64,000 bases of DNA from Crotophaga sulcirostris. Taxonomy: Eukaryota > Chordata > Aves > Cuculiformes > Crotophagidae. The DNA is taken from the NCBI GenBank assembly GCA_013397455.1, contig VYZB01000169.1:541537-605536 (forward strand), read 5' to 3'. The notes under the pieces were generated by a model. That model saw only the letters and a list, made by a program, of their open reading frames with translations. It was not told the origin of the DNA and made no database searches. A program made the translations under genes and the position numbers. This document shows positions 61,101-64,000 of the stretch, one piece after another. The number at the start of each line of letters is the position of its first letter. Position 1 is the first letter of the stretch.

Positions 61101-61672
61101 TCACAAACCACATGTTTTCCAAGGAAAGTATAAACATGAAGTGATAGCTCTTTATAGCAGGAAATGCCTTTTTAATCTGAAGTGGAAAACTGTATAAGCT
61201 TATTTAAAACTACTATAGATAACATTAGTCATTCGTGAGCCCTATAAGGAAAACTCATTTTGACTGGATAATTTGAGATTTGTATTAAGAACCTTTAACT
61301 ACAAAATTGCTTCCAATGGGAAGCAAAAAAAAAAAAAAACACACCAAAACAACAAAGCCTTCATTTTGCTTTGAGATATTCTACAAATGTGAATTTGGCA
61401 GGACCTTCAAACGACCACAAGGATGCACCAAGAACTGAATCTAAGGGCACATCTGCAAGCCTTCTGCAGAAAAGCCAAGCCAAGCAGACCCAAGAGCGCA
61501 TCAAACGGAAGAGGACCTACCTGTTCACGGAGAGCAGTAGCTGGTCCACACATGCTTTGATCTTGTTCTGGGCTTCTAAGTGCGTCATGTTCTCCGTGCT
61601 CTCTCCGTTAATTGCCAGAATAACATCTCCTGGGCACAGATTTGCCATGGCTGCTTTACTGCCAGGGTTAAT
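33952..61672 (-). CDS. PDLIM4: PDLIM4 (RIL), PDZ and LIM domain protein 4; exons 2-7
   Basis: This is a spliced minus-strand gene for a cytoskeletal adaptor that binds actin-linked proteins such as alpha-actinin through an N-terminal PDZ domain and carries one C-terminal LIM zinc-binding domain. Exon 2 gives the C-terminal part of the PDZ fold, exons 3-5 a linker with the PDLIM4 motif [19 protein letters not shown], and exons 6-7 a complete LIM domain. The LIM has all eight zinc ligands (CTRC, HPEC, CDDC, CETH). If exon 1 is 93 coding nt as in mammals, the protein is 330 residues, equal to human PDLIM4. The last residues, VELV, resemble a PDZ ligand. Exon 1, with the PDZ GFR-type loop and start codon, lies beyond the right edge. 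All splice phases agree and no damage was seen. Confidence 0.95.
34157..35110 (-). other. PDLIM4: PDLIM4 intron 6
   Basis: A short intron splitting the LIM domain between its first Cys pair and the His. It has canonical ends, and nothing else was recognised. Confidence 0.85.
35111..35231 (-). CDS. PDLIM4: PDLIM4 exon 6
   Basis: This 121-nt exon has a TTGGCAG acceptor and an ATCGT|GTAAGT donor. It encodes [20 protein letters not shown] and then [15 protein letters not shown], ending inside the LIM domain just after its first Cys pair. Confidence 0.96.
35232..38937 (-). other. PDLIM4: PDLIM4 intron 5
   Basis: A 3.7-kb intron with canonical ends and no recognised repeat. A 237-codon minus-strand open frame (37,241-37,954) has no start context or domain and is treated as chance. 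Confidence 0.8.
38938..39095 (-). CDS. PDLIM4: PDLIM4 exon 5
   Basis: This 158-nt exon has a TTAAAACAG acceptor and a GAACG|GTAAGG donor. It encodes [20 protein letters not shown] and then [20 protein letters not shown], the most conserved part of the PDLIM4 linker. Confidence 0.97.
39096..41415 (-). other. PDLIM4: PDLIM4 intron 4
   Basis: The intron has canonical ends, and no repeat or nested gene was recognised. Open frames of up to 174 codons near 40,475-40,999 lack domain features. Confidence 0.8.
41416..41594 (-). CDS. PDLIM4: PDLIM4 exon 4
   Basis: This 179-nt exon has a TTTCTTTCAG acceptor and a CAGAG|GTAGG donor. It encodes a low-complexity linker ([20 protein letters not shown] onward) ending [10 protein letters not shown]. 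The linker is divergent between vertebrate classes; frame and phase with the neighbouring exons support the call. Confidence 0.92.
45105..45255. promoter_or_regulatory. CpG-dense patch in PDLIM4 intron 3
   Basis: About 18 CpG dinucleotides fall in 150 bases, in an intron where CpG is otherwise sparse. It could mark an alternative promoter or enhancer. It contains no evident coding exon. Confidence 0.45.
50365..50413. repeat. (AGGAGC)n / (AGGACC)n simple repeat
   Basis: Tandem hexamers AGGACC and AGGAGC, about eight units, in PDLIM4 intron 3. In one plus-strand frame they read as Arg-Ser/Arg-Thr repeats, an artefact. Confidence 0.9.
53873..53957 (-). CDS. PDLIM4: PDLIM4 exon 3
   Basis: This 85-nt exon has a CATTGCAG acceptor and a CCGCAG|GTACGG donor. 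It encodes [20 protein letters not shown] and then INIEPEPQ, matching the segment just after the PDZ domain in human PDLIM4 (KAQAHRIHIDPE). Confidence 0.95.
53958..61520 (-). other. PDLIM4: PDLIM4 intron 2
   Basis: A 7.6-kb intron with a CpG-dense block and GATA-like sites (55,440-55,830). No mobile element was recognised. A 249-codon plus-strand open frame (59,031-59,780) lacks features. Confidence 0.8.
55440..55830. promoter_or_regulatory. Candidate regulatory element in PDLIM4 intron 2
   Basis: Twelve CpGs fall between 55,463 and 55,545 in an AT-rich intron, followed by GATA-type sites AGATAAGA (55,650-55,657) and GATAAC (55,660-55,665). There is no repeat and no coding pattern. The regulatory role is inferred from composition and motifs only. 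Confidence 0.35.
61521..61672 (-). CDS. PDLIM4: PDLIM4 exon 2
   Basis: This 152-nt exon has a CTGCCTAG acceptor and an AACAG|GTAGG donor. It encodes [20 protein letters not shown] and then [20 protein letters not shown], the centre and C-terminal half of the PDZ domain. The GD-I-AING-T core and the HLEAQNKI helix are typical of the ALP/Enigma PDZ family. Confidence 0.97.
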
Positions 61673-64000
61673 CTAGGCAGGGAAAAACAAAAGTGTTACT
61701 CAAAAGAACGCGCAGTATCAAAGAGTCCAGCTTCTTGGAATACGCAGCAGATAAAAGTTATTTCTGGAGAAGCCACACGTGTTTTGCCCACACCAATGGC
61801 ATCTACCAGGGCTTGGATGTCAGAGCCAGGGCTCTCAGGTCAGCCCCAGTCCTCTGAGGGCCATCTTCTACAACACTGCTCGTAAAACAAGAGGTTTATG
61901 TCCGCCCCAGGCAGTGCATGACCAGGTCCCCCTTTCAGATTTGTCTCTTGCTTCAAGCAAGGCACTGCCCTCCTTTCAAGAGAGATGCTTCAGGCTCCTT
62001 TGGCTTGCAGGCCTTCACTCATGCTGTGAGAGTCCATCCCTCAAAAGCACAGTAACCCTCCTCATTAGGAGATGAGCGCAGTCGCCCTAATTGCTTCCTG
62101 TGGAGAGGTTACATTTGACATCAGTTTTTCCTGACTGTCATTCCAATGACTTTTCCCTTTCTAGTCCTGTGTGGGCTACCATGCAGCTCGTTAAGGCTCC
62201 ACAGCTCTTTCTCCCTCATTTTGCAGGGGCGCCAGAACTTTATAAAACTCATCATGTCTTTCCTGAGGAACTAATGACAGGTCCAGGTACTGTTTGTGGT
62301 CAGCCATGAGACCAATCCTGCAGCCCATAAAAGACTTTCTTTAGAAACTACCATTTCATTTACATCAACCCAAATGTGATTTTAATTCTTGCAATAAAAC
62401 AAAATGATGCAAGGCATAGGCAGGACAGGTAAATGTGTCTGTTTAAACTCTGAATAGTTATGTGCTTGCCCTCTAATTTCCTCTTCAGTCTTTCAGAGCA
62501 TCTGCTAACGCTCCACTAACCAACCACAGGGTTCAGTGGGTGAGAAAGTACAGTGGTTACTCTCACTGCACACAGAGCAGATGATGCTCTGACTCTGTTT
62601 ATTCTTCATTTACACAGGTCTAATCCCCTGTCTCAGGCTCTCAGGTCTCCACTCCATCCCAACCCTGCTCAGAAGATCCAGGCATCAGGATCACTGTTCT
62701 ATCCTCCATCTCCCCCGGAATCCAGCTCACCTTGGCGCATGGGGGCAACCAGACACTAACAGAACAGGTAGAACAGTTTGAGACCAAGTGCCAGCTGTCT
62801 GCTCCACGGTGCCCACAAGCCCCTCACACCACCGTGGCCATCATTAAACAGGCAGTTCCAGAAACAGAGGCACGCACGGCTCCTTGTCTTCATCTTACGG
62901 CCACGATACCACTGAAACATGAACCTGAAGGTGTGTGAGGAGCTCCAAACCACTTTTGTGCACTTAAGTAGAACTGGCAGCCTGAATTAAGCCTTTTGTT
63001 GCATTGTCAGAGTAAATCAGCATTTGCCATTTGGTCTTCAATAGTTTCAGCCAGGCTATTTTGCTCTAAAAAACCTGCCAGGCCAACTCCTTCCCTGCTC
63101 CCAGGCTCCCTGGTGACTCAGCCCAGAGCAAACAACAGGAGGTATTTCTGAGCACAGCACACAGTAGCTGTAAAGCCCTGACACAGGACATTTCAACCCA
63201 GGGGAGCTTTGTTTTCACCCTGGCATGCATTTGTCCTCTTGGGCTTGCTGAACCCGTGGAAGATGTGTTGTCCACAGAGCTTTAGGGACCTTCTACACCC
63301 CCAGAACCTGCCAGACCCTCCACAAAGTCAATCAGAAGCTCAACCAGCGCCTCCAAGGAAGCATCTCCACGCACTTGCCTGTTGTTATGTGCTTCCCTCT
63401 GCCCTCAGCCCCAGCTGCCAGCAGGCTCTTGCACGAACAGACCTTCAGTTTGACCCAGGACAGCTGTATTTCGTTCTTGTATTTTCAATGCTGTCTACAT
63501 GTTCAACGGATTTTTCTCCCTACAATGATCTTAACCAGATAGCGGCGTCCTTGGAGAATAAACTGTTCATAAATGGGGCTCGTAGCTGTTTCCTATCTTT
63601 AGATTCTGGTTTATTTCAAATTATTTTGGCAGTATCTGTATATTAGCACTTTCTGCTAGCTGTGGAGATGACTGAGGCCTTGAAATGGAGCTGCACTCCA
63701 AGAACTCATTAATTTGAGATACAGCATCAGTGTCACAGCAGCCTGGGAATCAGTATTGTAATGTCTATCAGGTCCAAAGTTTGGATTTTAGTGAATAATG
63801 TTTAAAATACTCCAAACCAAGTTCTCTAACTCACAGCTGTGAAAAGCCATTGACATCTAACCTTCCACAGAAAGCCCTACAAGCCTGGTTATAGGTCAGG
63901 AGTTCATGTGAATTCTTATGCAGGGGTCCTACCTGCTTCCCCCTGTGCAGACAGCCTAATGCAAACCCAGGAATCCCCTAAGGACAACGATGCAATTTCA
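61673..64000 (-). other. PDLIM4: PDLIM4 intron 1 (partial)
   Basis: The window ends inside the first intron. There is no CpG island and no segment encoding the first 31 PDZ residues, so exon 1 and the promoter lie to the right of the window. A 145-codon plus-strand open frame (63,209-63,646) is without domain features. Confidence 0.8.

Noticed and set aside
1..64000. CRISPR array, prokaryotic operons, tRNA or rRNA genes
   Set aside because: No regularly spaced identical repeats, no bacterial gene density and no tRNA or rRNA consensus was seen. The sequence is vertebrate.

Overview
This is a vertebrate nuclear window, almost certainly avian. It carries CR1 LINE fragments whose 3' ends show the ATTCTATG-type octamer tail typical of birds, an old mariner transposon, compact spliced genes with GT/AG introns, and CpG-rich promoters. 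It is not prokaryotic: nearly all open frames are chance frames in introns and spacers. I found two protein-coding genes, both on the minus strand, in the order PDLIM4 then SLC22A4 when read in the direction of transcription. This matches the mammalian 5q31-type order PDLIM4 - SLC22A4 - SLC22A5 - IRF1.

Layout from left to right. 1-470 is a GC-box-rich CpG island with a short GC-rich tandem repeat; it is probably the promoter side of the next gene (SLC22A5 by synteny), whose exons would lie off the left edge. 471-1,620 is spacer with a CR1 fragment. About 1,620-25,613 is SLC22A4 (OCTN1), with exons 1 (partial) to 9 placed to the base. Exon lengths 2-9 (104, 155, 172, 127, 101, 215, 183, 136 nt) equal those I know for mammalian OCTN genes. 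The terminal exon is uncertain. The 5' half of exon 1 and probably the promoter are lost in a 553-N assembly gap (25,614-26,166). 26,167-31,630 is spacer with a possible conserved element and an antisense CR1. About 31,630 to beyond 64,000 is PDLIM4 (RIL), with exons 2-7 placed to the base, a 2.3-kb 3' UTR, and exon 1 off the right edge.

The two genes are unrelated in biochemistry: a plasma-membrane organic cation/ergothioneine transporter and a PDZ-LIM actin-associated adaptor. Nothing suggests a shared pathway; they are a conserved neighbourhood.

The most unusual structure is a tandem array of about six degenerate ~130-210 bp units (about 24,200-25,345) that ends exactly on the exon 1 splice donor of SLC22A4. 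At least four of the units repeat a donor-like GAG|GTG element, so the array looks like an expansion of the exon 1/intron 1 boundary. Other points of interest are the mariner relic, the GC-box minisatellite at the left end, a G17 tract just after the exon 4 donor, and two intronic CpG clusters in PDLIM4. I found no new enzyme system, CRISPR array or operon-like structure.
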